Assembly (NCBI RefSeq): GCF_964021845.1 | Contig: NZ_CAXHZC010000004.1 | Coordinates: forward strand, 62,001 to 126,000 | Source of the DNA: Arcticibacterium sp964021845 | GTDB lineage: Bacteria > Bacteroidota > Bacteroidia > Cytophagales > Spirosomataceae | Direction of reading: 5' to 3' | Length of the DNA stretch: 64,000 bases | Part shown: positions 9,490-17,126 of the stretch, one piece after another | How positions within the stretch are numbered: position 1 is the first letter of the stretch | Layout of the letters: every line of letters starts with the position of its first letter | The notes under the pieces: generated by a model | Told to the model about the DNA's origin: nothing | Seen by the model: only the letters and a program-made list of their open reading frames with translations | Databases searched by the model: none | Position numbers and translations under genes: made by a program

Positions 9490-9561
9490 GAATAGATTTT
9501 TAGATTAACTTTCGACAAATTTAGGACTATTTGTCAAATGAGAAGATATAACTTAAGTAAA

Positions 9562-9588
9562 CAAAAAAAGCCTGGCAATGCCAGGCTT
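9562..9588 (-). terminator. Rho-independent terminator after the TPR gene
   Basis: AGCCTGGC (9569-9576) pairs with GCCAGGCT (9580-9587) over a 3-base loop. On the minus strand the hairpin is followed by a run of T. It sits 19 bases past the TPR gene stop and separates it from adk. Confidence 0.85.
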
Positions 9589-9606
9589 ATATTTTGTGAA
9601 GAGTTC

Positions 9607-11319
9607 TTATTTACCAGGCTCAGTAGCAGTGCTATCTGTTCCTGTGCTATCGCCTTCCATTTCTTCAATTTCAGGCTCAATTCCTAATATTGAATTTTTA
9701 AGGTCAATTGCTCTTTGATTAGTTGGGTCATATTTAAGAAGTTCGTCAACATAGACCATTGCTTTCTCTGTATTCTTGTTAACCAACCACTCTTTACCAG
9801 CTAGATAACTGTAAGCTTCAGAAAGATTTCTAGCATCAGCTGCTTTTTGTTCCTCTGGAATTAGAGAGATGTATTTTTCATACATTTCCGAAGCAATAAA
9901 GGTAGTATCTTCTCTGTTTATGTTTATTTTGGTTCTAGCACTCATTAAATACGGCATAGGCCATGAGTCCTTATAGGCTGCTTTTACCTTATCAAAAGTA
10001 GAATCAGCTTTTTCGAAGTTTTTCGTCATATACTGAAGAGAGCCCAAAGTCCAAAAGTCTTGTCCGTTTGGTTTCTTTTTATTGTCAATAGATTTCTTTA
10101 CAAAGACTAATGCGTTGTCATAGTCTCTCTTCTCCTGGAAGTATCTTCCTAATTCTGTGTAGTACTCGTAAGTAGTATCATTCATAGAAACAGCCTTATC
10201 CATATTTTGAATTGCTAAAGCTTCGTTTGCTGCTGGTTCTTCATCATCAGTAGCTTTAGCTAAGAATGCTCTTCCTATGAAACCATAATCTAATCCAAAG
10301 ATTTCCTCTTTAGAAGCAACGCTAGTATATTTCTTTAAGTCAGCTATGGCTTCGTCATACTTACCTTGCTCAAATTTAGAAATACCAGCTAATCTGAAAA
10401 CTATTGGGTCTTCATTGCAAGACTCAATTTCTTTTATCTTAGCTAAAACATTGTCAAAATCTTTTGCTGTAAAAGCAAGCTTGGCATATCTTAAGTTAGC
10501 CATACAGTCGCCATCACCATTTTCAAGGTATTTCTTTGCAGCTTCAGCAGCCTCTCCCCATTTCTGGTATGTTTGAAGTAAAGAAGATTTATAGTAGTAG
10601 GCTGGTGCATGCGTTGGGTCAGCCGCAATTGAATTGTCGATGGCTGCTTGTGCTTCTGGGTAGTTTTTACCCTGTAGCCAAATCTTAGCCATGAAAGAAT
10701 AGATTGCTGCTTTATCTTTAGGATTAAGTCTTTCAGCATTTCTCAAAGCGTTCATCAAATCACCACCCTCATTCATTATGTCGTAAGCTTTGGCTTTAAC
10801 TACATAATATTGCGGATTATCAATTTTTTTAACCTCTAAAGCTTTATCAATTAAAATGATAGCTTCGGCTGGGTCGTTTGACCAATCGAACATGGTGTAA
10901 GCCTCGGCAGCTCTGTAAATAAGTTCAGAGTCTTTAGCTCCTCTACCTTTACCAATCTCGTCTTCAATAAGAAGTTTTGCTCCAGCTAAATCTCCTTTGC
11001 CAATTTTTACCATGGCAAGACCAATGTTATTTAATGGATTGCCTTTTTTGTCAAGAGCATTTCCTTTTGTAAAAACTTCTTGAGCTTTGTCAAGGTTTTC
11101 TTTAGCATTCGGCGTGCTTAAATAGTATCTACCTAACTCAAAATAATTTTCAGCCGTTGGATTTGATTTAACTAAATCTGTAAATGTTTCTTCAGCTAAT
11201 ATATAACGTTCGGCATTTAAATGTTTAAGGCCTTCATCTACTGATTGGGCATTGCCATTTAAAGCTGTCAGCATTAAAACTGAAAAGCTAAATAACAGTG
11301 TTTTCATAATCTTCTTCAT
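9607..11319 (-). CDS. Periplasmic TPR-repeat protein of the TonB/ExbB locus
   Basis: The signal peptide is MKKIMKTLLFSFSVLMLTAL up to NGNAQ, so I use the ATG at 11319 rather than an in-frame TTG 12 bases earlier. The remaining sequence, about 545 residues, is a chain of tetratricopeptide-like helical pairs (for example ALVFVKKSIDNKKKPNG, DEAIADLKKYTS). The end is acidic and Ser/Thr rich. TPR proteins bind other proteins; the partner is not known. It lies at the end of the ExbB-ExbD-ExbD-TonB-PstS-like gene order, which I recall as recurring across Bacteroidota. A possible promoter (TAAATTTG, complement of 11366-11373) suggests it may also be transcribed separately. Confidence 0.8.
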   Translation of the reverse strand: MKKIMKTLLFSFSVLMLTALNGNAQSVDEGLKHLNAERYILAEETFTDLVKSNPTAENYFELGRYYLSTPNAKENLDKAQEVFTKGNALDKKGNPLNNIGLAMVKIGKGDLAGAKLLIEDEIGKGRGAKDSELIYRAAEAYTMFDWSNDPAEAIILIDKALEVKKIDNPQYYVVKAKAYDIMNEGGDLMNALRNAERLNPKDKAAIYSFMAKIWLQGKNYPEAQAAIDNSIAADPTHAPAYYYKSSLLQTYQKWGEAAEAAKKYLENGDGDCMANLRYAKLAFTAKDFDNVLAKIKEIESCNEDPIVFRLAGISKFEQGKYDEAIADLKKYTSVASKEEIFGLDYGFIGRAFLAKATDDEEPAANEALAIQNMDKAVSMNDTTYEYYTELGRYFQEKRDYDNALVFVKKSIDNKKKPNGQDFWTLGSLQYMTKNFEKADSTFDKVKAAYKDSWPMPYLMSARTKININREDTTFIASEMYEKYISLIPEEQKAADARNLSEAYSYLAGKEWLVNKNTEKAMVYVDELLKYDPTNQRAIDLKNSILGIEPEIEEMEGDSTGTDSTATEPGK

Positions 11320-11490
11320 CTTCACTTCCAAGTTAAGGTTTGTATTTCTGTTAAATTAAAGTCTGCAAATTTATAAAAATGTGGCTTAACCAAAAGCCTT
11401 TAGCTCCACAAACTAATGTTTTTTTTATGTTTTAGTTAGACTTTTTTAAGTTTAATAGGATTGTAAAGGATTTGTTAATAGAAAATATTC

Positions 11491-12399
11491 TTATTCTACT
11501 ACTTCAAAAGGGTCACTTGAGGTAAGTTGATAATTCTTAGGAATGAGGTAAAATGGTTGAAGTCCCATTTTCTCTACCACAAGTTGACCTATCTGAGTAC
11601 AAGCAAATCTTATAAAGCCCATTGCAACTCCCCAACCATTCTGGGTGGTATGAAGATATATTATTTTGACAAAAGGGTATTCTTGACTCTTAATTGTACT
11701 TAAGGTTGGGTAAACAGGCTTTTCTGAAGTGGTAGTATTTATACCTAGAATTTTTATTTGGTTTTTTAAATTCATGGATTTTTTATCATCCTCATCGCTA
11801 ATCCAGTTAAGGCCTATAAGACCAATTGCATTCTTATTTTTCTGTACCTGTTCAAAAACCTCCAAGGTTCCGTTGGTAGCGAAAATATTAGATTTGTTTA
11901 TATCTTTTATGTCAAATTTTGACAGCATCATGTTTAGGTTACTTGAGCTACTATTGTCAAAAATAAGTTTTAAGTTGGACTCTTTACCTTTAAGTATGGC
12001 TTCTATCTCTTCTATGGAAATACTGGAGAGATCACTTTCTTTATTAGCGATAAGTGTAACAGCATCTAGAGCCATAATGGCAGGGTGATATTCTCTATTA
12101 CGTTGGGTATAATATTTCTGTTCCTCCGAAGATAGTTCTCGGGAAATCATTATTAATTCTGCGGAATCTGAAAGCATGTAATTCACAGCCTTCTGCTCAG
12201 GTAAATATTGTACGTTAAATTTTGCCTCTGGATAATGTGCTTGATATGCACCAATTTCGGCTTCTGCTATTGGTCTAAATGATTCATCAACAGCCACGGT
12301 TATTTCTCCCCTAGCTACAGATAATTTATCGGTTTCTTTTGGGTGAGAGCAAGAAATTAGAAAGGTAAGGACGAGGCTTGTTAGAAATAAGTTTTTCAT
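11491..12399 (-). CDS. PstS-like phosphate-binding lipoprotein
   Basis: I place the start at ATG 12399, giving a lipoprotein signal MKNLFLTSLVLTFLISC with the lipid-attached Cys at residue 17; longer readings put 25 residues before this signal. The body resembles the substrate-binding family PstS/PBP-like (ITVAVDESFRPIAEAEIGAY near the start, then AELIMISREL, a NLNMMLSKFDI segment and NAIGLIGLNW). No ABC transporter permease or ATPase is nearby. Its place behind tonB suggests a role in sensing or binding at the inner face of the envelope, but the ligand is unproven. It is separated from the upstream operon by a terminator at 12458-12489. Confidence 0.75.
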   Translation of the reverse strand: MKNLFLTSLVLTFLISCSHPKETDKLSVARGEITVAVDESFRPIAEAEIGAYQAHYPEAKFNVQYLPEQKAVNYMLSDSAELIMISRELSSEEQKYYTQRNREYHPAIMALDAVTLIANKESDLSSISIEEIEAILKGKESNLKLIFDNSSSSNLNMMLSKFDIKDINKSNIFATNGTLEVFEQVQKNKNAIGLIGLNWISDEDDKKSMNLKNQIKILGINTTTSEKPVYPTLSTIKSQEYPFVKIIYLHTTQNGWGVAMGFIRFACTQIGQLVVEKMGLQPFYLIPKNYQLTSSDPFEVVE

Positions 12400-12457
12400 A
12401 TGAAGAGCATTTATCATAAATACGATAATTATCGCAAATGGTTTTAGAGAGTCTTTT

Positions 12458-12489
12458 AAAAAAGAACAGGTCACTTAAAGTGACCTGTT
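12458..12489 (-). terminator. Terminator overlapping the stop codon of the 72-residue gene
   Basis: AACAGGTCAC (12465-12474) pairs perfectly with GTGACCTGTT (12480-12489) around a 5-base loop; on the minus strand it is followed by a T run (12458-12463). The TAA stop of the small membrane protein gene lies in the loop. It divides the ExbB-TonB unit from the PstS-like gene. Confidence 0.85.
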
Positions 12490-12693
12490 TTTCCAAATAC
12501 GGTAAATTCTAAATATCCCGTAAACTATGAGTACTCCTCCTAAGGCATAACTGACATTAGGTGGTAAGCTTGACATAAACCATTGCTTATCTATAATATA
12601 GGCACCAATGATTATATATAACAAGCCCATTGTAACATGGAGAATAACTTTTGTCAATTCCCATAGTTTTTTAGGGTCCTTACGTCCAAGCAT
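12475..12693 (-). CDS. Small two-helix membrane protein of the TonB locus
   Basis: This 72-residue protein has a charged N-terminus (MLGRKDPKKLWELTK), two predicted transmembrane helices (about residues 16-34 and 47-64) and a basic tail (RIYRIWKNRSL). I do not recognise a named family. Its start overlaps the tonB stop by one base (TAATG), which strongly suggests it is translated with tonB. It may act with the TonB/ExbB motor in the inner membrane; that is inference from position only. Confidence 0.75.
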   Translation of the reverse strand: MLGRKDPKKLWELTKVILHVTMGLLYIIIGAYIIDKQWFMSSLPPNVSYALGGVLIVYGIFRIYRIWKNRSL

Positions 12694-13538
12694 TACTCAA
12701 GTTGATAAAATACTGGCATAGTAAAGAATACACGAACATTCTTACCGTTTTGACGTCCAGGATTCCATTTTGGCATAGCTTTGATTACACGAATTGCTTC
12801 TTCATCACAGCCAAAACCAATTCCTTTAAGAACATCAATTTTACCTATTGAACCATCTTTTTCAACAACGAACTTCACAAATACTCTACCTGAAATGTTA
12901 GCTCTTTGAGCTGCTGGTGGGTATTTTATTTTAGAAGCAATGAACTTATACATTTCTGTTGTTCCTCCCGGAAATTCAGGATTTTGCTCTACCGCAGTAA
13001 AGATTTGTTCTTCTTTTGGTTTACCAAGGCCAGCTGGTTTTGTGATAGCTGGAGGTGGTGGAGGTGGTGGCGTAAATACATCAGTCACATCCTCACCTTC
13101 TACATCTTGTGTAGATACAATGGCATCTTCCAAATCTTTATCTTCTGGAGGAGGCGTTTCAATAATTACCTCTTCATCAGCCTTAGGCTCAGGAGGTAAG
13201 AATTGAACTTGTTTAAGTTCTGGTGGTGGTGGTGGTGGTTCCTCCTCCTCTGGTGGCGGAATGTCAATTTCCTCCTCCTCTTCCATTTCCTCTTCCAATG
13301 CAGATAAGTCAATCTCTACAGAGGTTATTTCTTCTGGTGCTAAATTAGGAACAACAAATTTTTGGTATCCCCAAGCACCTCCTATAAGCAAGAGACATGA
13401 ACTAATGCCATATACTGCTGCTTTTGTCAGAAATTTGGAATAATTCTTTCTCAAGAAATAAGCACCGTAGGTCTTATTTCTATGTTCAAAAATTATATCA
13501 TCCAAATTTGCTGGACTGCTATTTTTATTATTATCCAT
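12693..13538 (-). CDS. tonB: TonB family energy transducer
   Basis: It couples the proton motive force at the inner membrane to outer-membrane receptors such as SusC proteins. The N-terminal cytoplasmic motif LDDIIFEHRNKTYGAYFLRK is typical of Bacteroidota TonB. One membrane segment follows (about 38-60), then a long Glu/Pro-rich spacer (residues about 78-170, with runs of E and P), and the C-terminal TonB domain from QNPEFPGGTTEMYKFI with YPPAAQ, GRVFVKFVVEKDG and MPKWNPGRQNGK. It lies 18 bases after an exbD gene. Confidence 0.95.
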   Translation of the reverse strand: MDNNKNSSPANLDDIIFEHRNKTYGAYFLRKNYSKFLTKAAVYGISSCLLLIGGAWGYQKFVVPNLAPEEITSVEIDLSALEEEMEEEEEIDIPPPEEEEPPPPPPELKQVQFLPPEPKADEEVIIETPPPEDKDLEDAIVSTQDVEGEDVTDVFTPPPPPPPAITKPAGLGKPKEEQIFTAVEQNPEFPGGTTEMYKFIASKIKYPPAAQRANISGRVFVKFVVEKDGSIGKIDVLKGIGFGCDEEAIRVIKAMPKWNPGRQNGKNVRVFFTMPVFYQLE

Positions 13539-13556
13539 TTCTTAAGGAATTTAAAA

Positions 13557-14114
13557 TTATTCAGCAGGTATTGGCTTACCTATTTTTGTATAATAGGCTT
13601 CCTTTTCTACTTGTTGCAATTCCACTACGGCCTTCTTATTACTTTCAGTAATGGCCATCTCATCCAGGATATCAACCGAATTCTTCCAAGTAGACTCGTC
13701 ACTTGGCTTAATGATTACGGTCCAATTCTCTGGGCTTAGAGCTTTGCTTTTCTTTGAAAGAATAGCGGTTCTAATACCTTCTTTTGAATAATCTGTCTCC
13801 ACTAAGTCGTCAGCGGTTACTTCTTTCAAAGGTTTCTGGTACCAGAAAACTCTATTGTCTTCACCTAGTATGATAGTAATAGTGTTAGAAACTTTAATAT
13901 CAAGTTCTTGTTCTACTCTATCTTCCGGTGGTAACTCCTTAGGTGTGTTATACACCATTGTATTCGGCTTACTGAAGGTGGTAGTGTAAATAAAGAATGT
14001 GATAAGTAAGAAACCTAAATCCACCATTGGTGTCATGTCTGGTTTACCTGCACCTTTCTTTACTTTCGATTTACCTTTACCTCCGCCGGAATCTTTTACT
14101 TGTACTTCTGCCAT
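13557..14114 (-). CDS. exbD: ExbD/TolR family biopolymer transport protein (second copy)
   Basis: The N-terminus is short and basic (GKGKSKVKKGAGKPD), followed by MTPMVDLGFLLITFFIYTTT, a single membrane helix with the conserved Asp (MVDLGFLL) that forms part of the proton path. The remainder is periplasmic and ends about residue 185. It differs from the neighbouring ExbD in sequence, so the two probably form distinct parts of the same motor. Two bases separate it from the first exbD. Confidence 0.92.
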   Translation of the reverse strand: MAEVQVKDSGGGKGKSKVKKGAGKPDMTPMVDLGFLLITFFIYTTTFSKPNTMVYNTPKELPPEDRVEQELDIKVSNTITIILGEDNRVFWYQKPLKEVTADDLVETDYSKEGIRTAILSKKSKALSPENWTVIIKPSDESTWKNSVDILDEMAITESNKKAVVELQQVEKEAYYTKIGKPIPAE

Positions 14115-14116
14115 TG

Positions 14117-14707
14117 TTATTTCTCGGTTTTGGTTATCAGTTGAAACTTATTCAAATCTGCCGCACTGAATTCTTTAAATAGATTTCTTAAAGAAGGATA
14201 AGGTGTGCCACCGTCTCCTCTTACAGTAATCTTAGAACCAGAAAATGATTCACCGAAAGTTTTTACCCAATCAACTAGCTCGTTGTCTGTAGAGTCTAAC
14301 GGGATTCCTGTTAGGTCATAAGACATTCTTTGCTCTTCTGTTAAATTGATATAAGCTTTCAATTGTTTCATTGGTACACCTACTTCCGACAATGTAGAGA
14401 AACCCACAATCTCTTTATTAGATAAACCAAGGTTGTATTTATCACTTAAAATCTTTGCAAAGTCATCTCTTTGAGATGGATCTACAATGCCGAAATAGTA
14501 TTTCCCGTCTTTGTCAATTGACACCATAGAGGCATCAGTTTCAGGGATTAAATCTAAGGATATGGAAGATGGAGTATCAATAGTTACTGTTTCTTCACTC
14601 TTAAATGAACTAGCCATAATAAAGAATGTCAATAACAAGAATGCCACATCACACATCGCAGTCATGTCCATTGAAGGACCATGTCGTTTTGGTTTTACAG
14701 CTGCCAT
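14117..14707 (-). CDS. exbD: ExbD/TolR family biopolymer transport protein (first copy)
   Basis: The protein begins MAAVKPKRHGPSMDMTAMCDVAFLLLTFFIMASS, a single-pass ExbD with the proton-pathway Asp in MCDVAFLL. The periplasmic portion extends to residue 196 and includes GDGGTPYPSLRNLFKEF, which matches the ExbD fold. It is the partner of ExbB just upstream (62-base gap). Paired exbD genes are common in Bacteroidota TonB loci. Confidence 0.92.
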   Translation of the reverse strand: MAAVKPKRHGPSMDMTAMCDVAFLLLTFFIMASSFKSEETVTIDTPSSISLDLIPETDASMVSIDKDGKYYFGIVDPSQRDDFAKILSDKYNLGLSNKEIVGFSTLSEVGVPMKQLKAYINLTEEQRMSYDLTGIPLDSTDNELVDWVKTFGESFSGSKITVRGDGGTPYPSLRNLFKEFSAADLNKFQLITKTEK

Positions 14708-14768
14708 ATATTTTTCTTTTAATGCTTAAAGTTAAACAATTATTCTAATTAACTAAAGAATTAGTTGA

Positions 14769-15611
14769 TTAATTATTAGCAGAGAAAGTTTGCTGTAAGC
14801 TCATTCCAATTTCGTCAATCTTAAATGTAAGACTGTCAATTTTGCTAGTAAACAAGTTGTACATGATAATGGCAACGGCTGAAGTTCCAATTCCAAGACC
14901 TGTGTTAATTAGGGCCTCAGCAATACCACGAGCTAGCTCAGCAGCATCAGGAGCTCCTCCACCTTCACCAATGGCGAAGAAAGAACGAATCATACCAAGT
15001 ACTGTACCTAGAAGTGCAATAAGCGTAGCAACAGAACCTAAAGTAGAAAGGATAGTTAAGTTTTTCTCTAACATAGGTAGCTCTAAAGAAGTAGCTTCTT
15101 CGATTTCTTTCTGAAGAGCAGCTAATTTTTGGTCTTTAGTTAATTGAGTTTCACCAACCAATTGATTGTACTTAGCTAGAGCAGTTTTTGCAACATTTCC
15201 TACAGTACCACTTTGCTTGTCACATTCTTTTATAGCGTCTGCCAAGTTACCAGCAGAAACCTGAGAACGAATTTTTGCAACAAATGCATCTAAGTTTCCT
15301 TTTCCTGAAGACTTACCGATAGTGATAAAACGCTCAATAGAGAAAACGACTACAATTAAAAAACAAGTAATAAGGATTGGTACAATAACACCACCAGAGT
15401 AAACAATTCCTAACATGTTAGATGGGTGATGTTTTACCTCAGGATCGTCAAAGTTAGCACCATCGCCAAGAATGAACATCCAGATGCAAATACCAATTGC
15501 CAACAAAATTGGAATGATAATACCTGCATTAAGTCCTCCACCTTTTTTTGGTGCTGCCGCTTTTTTTGGTGCGGGTTTCTTTGCCGCAGGAGCTGTAGTC
15601 TTTTTTTCCAT
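14769..15611 (-). CDS. exbB: ExbB/MotA/TolQ family proton channel
   Basis: This is the proton-conducting stator of the TonB motor. The Lys/Ala/Pro-rich cytoplasmic N-terminus (residues 2-25) is unusual and low in complexity. Membrane helices lie at about 29-49, 70-90, 188-208 and 232-252. The conserved region LSTLGSVATLIALLGTVLGM and the ARGIAEALINTGLGIGTS block near residues 225-245 are clear family marks. It is the first gene of the unit; a 341-base gene-free region with an inverted repeat lies upstream. Confidence 0.94.
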   Translation of the reverse strand: MEKKTTAPAAKKPAPKKAAAPKKGGGLNAGIIIPILLAIGICIWMFILGDGANFDDPEVKHHPSNMLGIVYSGGVIVPILITCFLIVVVFSIERFITIGKSSGKGNLDAFVAKIRSQVSAGNLADAIKECDKQSGTVGNVAKTALAKYNQLVGETQLTKDQKLAALQKEIEEATSLELPMLEKNLTILSTLGSVATLIALLGTVLGMIRSFFAIGEGGGAPDAAELARGIAEALINTGLGIGTSAVAIIMYNLFTSKIDSLTFKIDEIGMSLQQTFSANN

Positions 15612-15952
15612 TAGATTAGAATTTTTGGGGTTTTTGATTTAATAAAACCGTTTGTTATAAAAAAAATATTAATTGGTTTCGAAAGAACGCTAAAACTGAT
15701 TTAAGTAGTCAGATTCTAAACAAAACTTTGGCAATTCTAAGGAAAATACCTTAGAACCTAAAACATTTACGATTCCTTTTTTTATGGCTGCTTCATTTTT
15801 TTATGATTTTACCTTAGACCGCTTTAGAGTCGTTGGAAGGCTTTTTTATGCGAAAAACTCATATTTTGTTATTTAGCGGATAGGTTAATTTCTGGTCAGA
15901 ATTGTAGGTTAAGTAGATGGACTATAATCGAAAGGAGACAATTGGGTTTGAT
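15612..15952. other. Gene-free region upstream of exbB
   Basis: This 341-base stretch between exbB and the M28 peptidase (both minus strand) has no convincing reading frame. It should hold the exbB promoter, but I found no full TTG ... TAnnTTTG match. It contains a perfect inverted repeat at 15735-15756 and several T runs. Confidence 0.6.
15735..15756. repeat. Perfect 8-base inverted repeat upstream of exbB
   Basis: TTCTAAGG (15735-15742) and CCTTAGAA (15749-15756) are separated by 6 bases, about 125-145 bases before the exbB start. A further half-site-like CCTTAGA lies near 15811-15818. It could be an operator or an RNA hairpin in the exbB leader. Confidence 0.5.
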
Positions 15953-16996
15953 TTAACGATTAACTTGTAATCTTTCTGCTCTATTGGCGACTTCCCATGC
16001 AGTGTGGAAAACTAGCCTAGTAATGTAGGAGTATTTAGGGAATATTATTTTTTCAATATCATCACCGGGTTTGTGATAATCTTCATGAACACCCGTAAAA
16101 AAGAATATTACGGGAATATTATTTTTTGCAAAATTATAATGGTCAGAACGGTAATAAAACCGATTTGGATCCTTTTCATCGTTATAGGTATAGTCGAGTT
16201 TATATTTAATATATTTCTTATTAACCTTCTTGCTTATTTTATCTAAGTCGGAAGATAGCTTATCTGCCCCTATGAGGTAAACGTATTCGTCTGTCTCGTG
16301 ATGTTGGTCCTTTCTTCCTATCATATCAATATTAAGATTGCAAACTGTATTAGCAAGTGGAATGGCGGGAGCAAAGTCTGCATAGTATTTACTACCTAAA
16401 AGCCCTTTTTCTTCTCCAGCTACTAATAAAAATAGTATACTTCTTTCTGGACCGTACCCTTCATTTTTAGCTTTTGTAAAAGCTTCTGCTATTTCTAGTA
16501 TAGCAGCAGTACCACTACCGTCATCATCAGCACCATTGTTTATTTCCCCATTACTGTCAATTCCTATGTGGTCATAGTGGGCAGAAATAACAATAACTTC
16601 TTCTTTTTTTGATTTACCAGGTAGCAAACCTAGGATATTCATGGTTGACCGTCTTTCAAAGTTTGGCGGCACTTCACTGTCTGCTGCTAGTAATTTTTGT
16701 AATTTACCTTGTACTGCTACATCAAACCATTGAAAATATGATTTATACTCACCTAAGTCTACTATGCGTTCCAAACCCAGTTTCTCAAATTGACCTGCTA
16801 AGTAATTTGCCGCCTTGTATTGACCTTTGGTTGTAGTTTCTCTACCTTCCATATCATCAGAGGCGATAATCTCTAGATGCTTTCTTAAATCAGAGGTAGT
16901 AATGGTTTCTGCATAAATCTTTGATTTGTTTTGGGAAGTGGCCTCATTAATAGATAATAAACTCGAGAGGAATATTAGGACAAAAGGAGTTTTCAT
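15953..16996 (-). CDS. Secreted M28 family zinc aminopeptidase
   Basis: I use ATG 16996, which opens a signal peptide (MKTPFVLIFLSSLLSINEATSQ); a longer reading adds 24 residues before it. Metal-binding blocks of the M28 family are present in order: VISAHYDHIG (first His), NGADDDGSGTAAILEIA (bridging Asp), AGEEKGLLGS (Glu-Glu), NLNIDMIGR (Asp) and VHEDYHKPGDD (last His). An N-terminal PA-like insert is short or absent. It probably cleaves peptides in the periplasm or outside the cell. It stands alone, divergent from gcvP. Confidence 0.92.
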   Translation of the reverse strand: MKTPFVLIFLSSLLSINEATSQNKSKIYAETITTSDLRKHLEIIASDDMEGRETTTKGQYKAANYLAGQFEKLGLERIVDLGEYKSYFQWFDVAVQGKLQKLLAADSEVPPNFERRSTMNILGLLPGKSKKEEVIVISAHYDHIGIDSNGEINNGADDDGSGTAAILEIAEAFTKAKNEGYGPERSILFLLVAGEEKGLLGSKYYADFAPAIPLANTVCNLNIDMIGRKDQHHETDEYVYLIGADKLSSDLDKISKKVNKKYIKYKLDYTYNDEKDPNRFYYRSDHYNFAKNNIPVIFFFTGVHEDYHKPGDDIEKIIFPKYSYITRLVFHTAWEVANRAERLQVNR

Positions 16997-17126
16997 TCTG
17001 AAAATGGTTTTTGATATGGTTATTAAATGATTGTTAAATAAGGTAAAAGGTTTCGCTTTATCAAACAATTCATTCTTAGTACTTTTGTGCCGCTGAAATT
17101 TACCTTAAATAAAGTATTGAAATCAT

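Noticed and set aside
12906..13206. Gly- and Trp-rich plus-strand frames opposite tonB
   Set aside because: They are the complement of the Pro/Glu-rich tonB spacer, low-complexity shadows.
17040..17126. Glycine riboswitch upstream of gcvP
   Set aside because: The space is too short and has none of the expected aptamer motifs.
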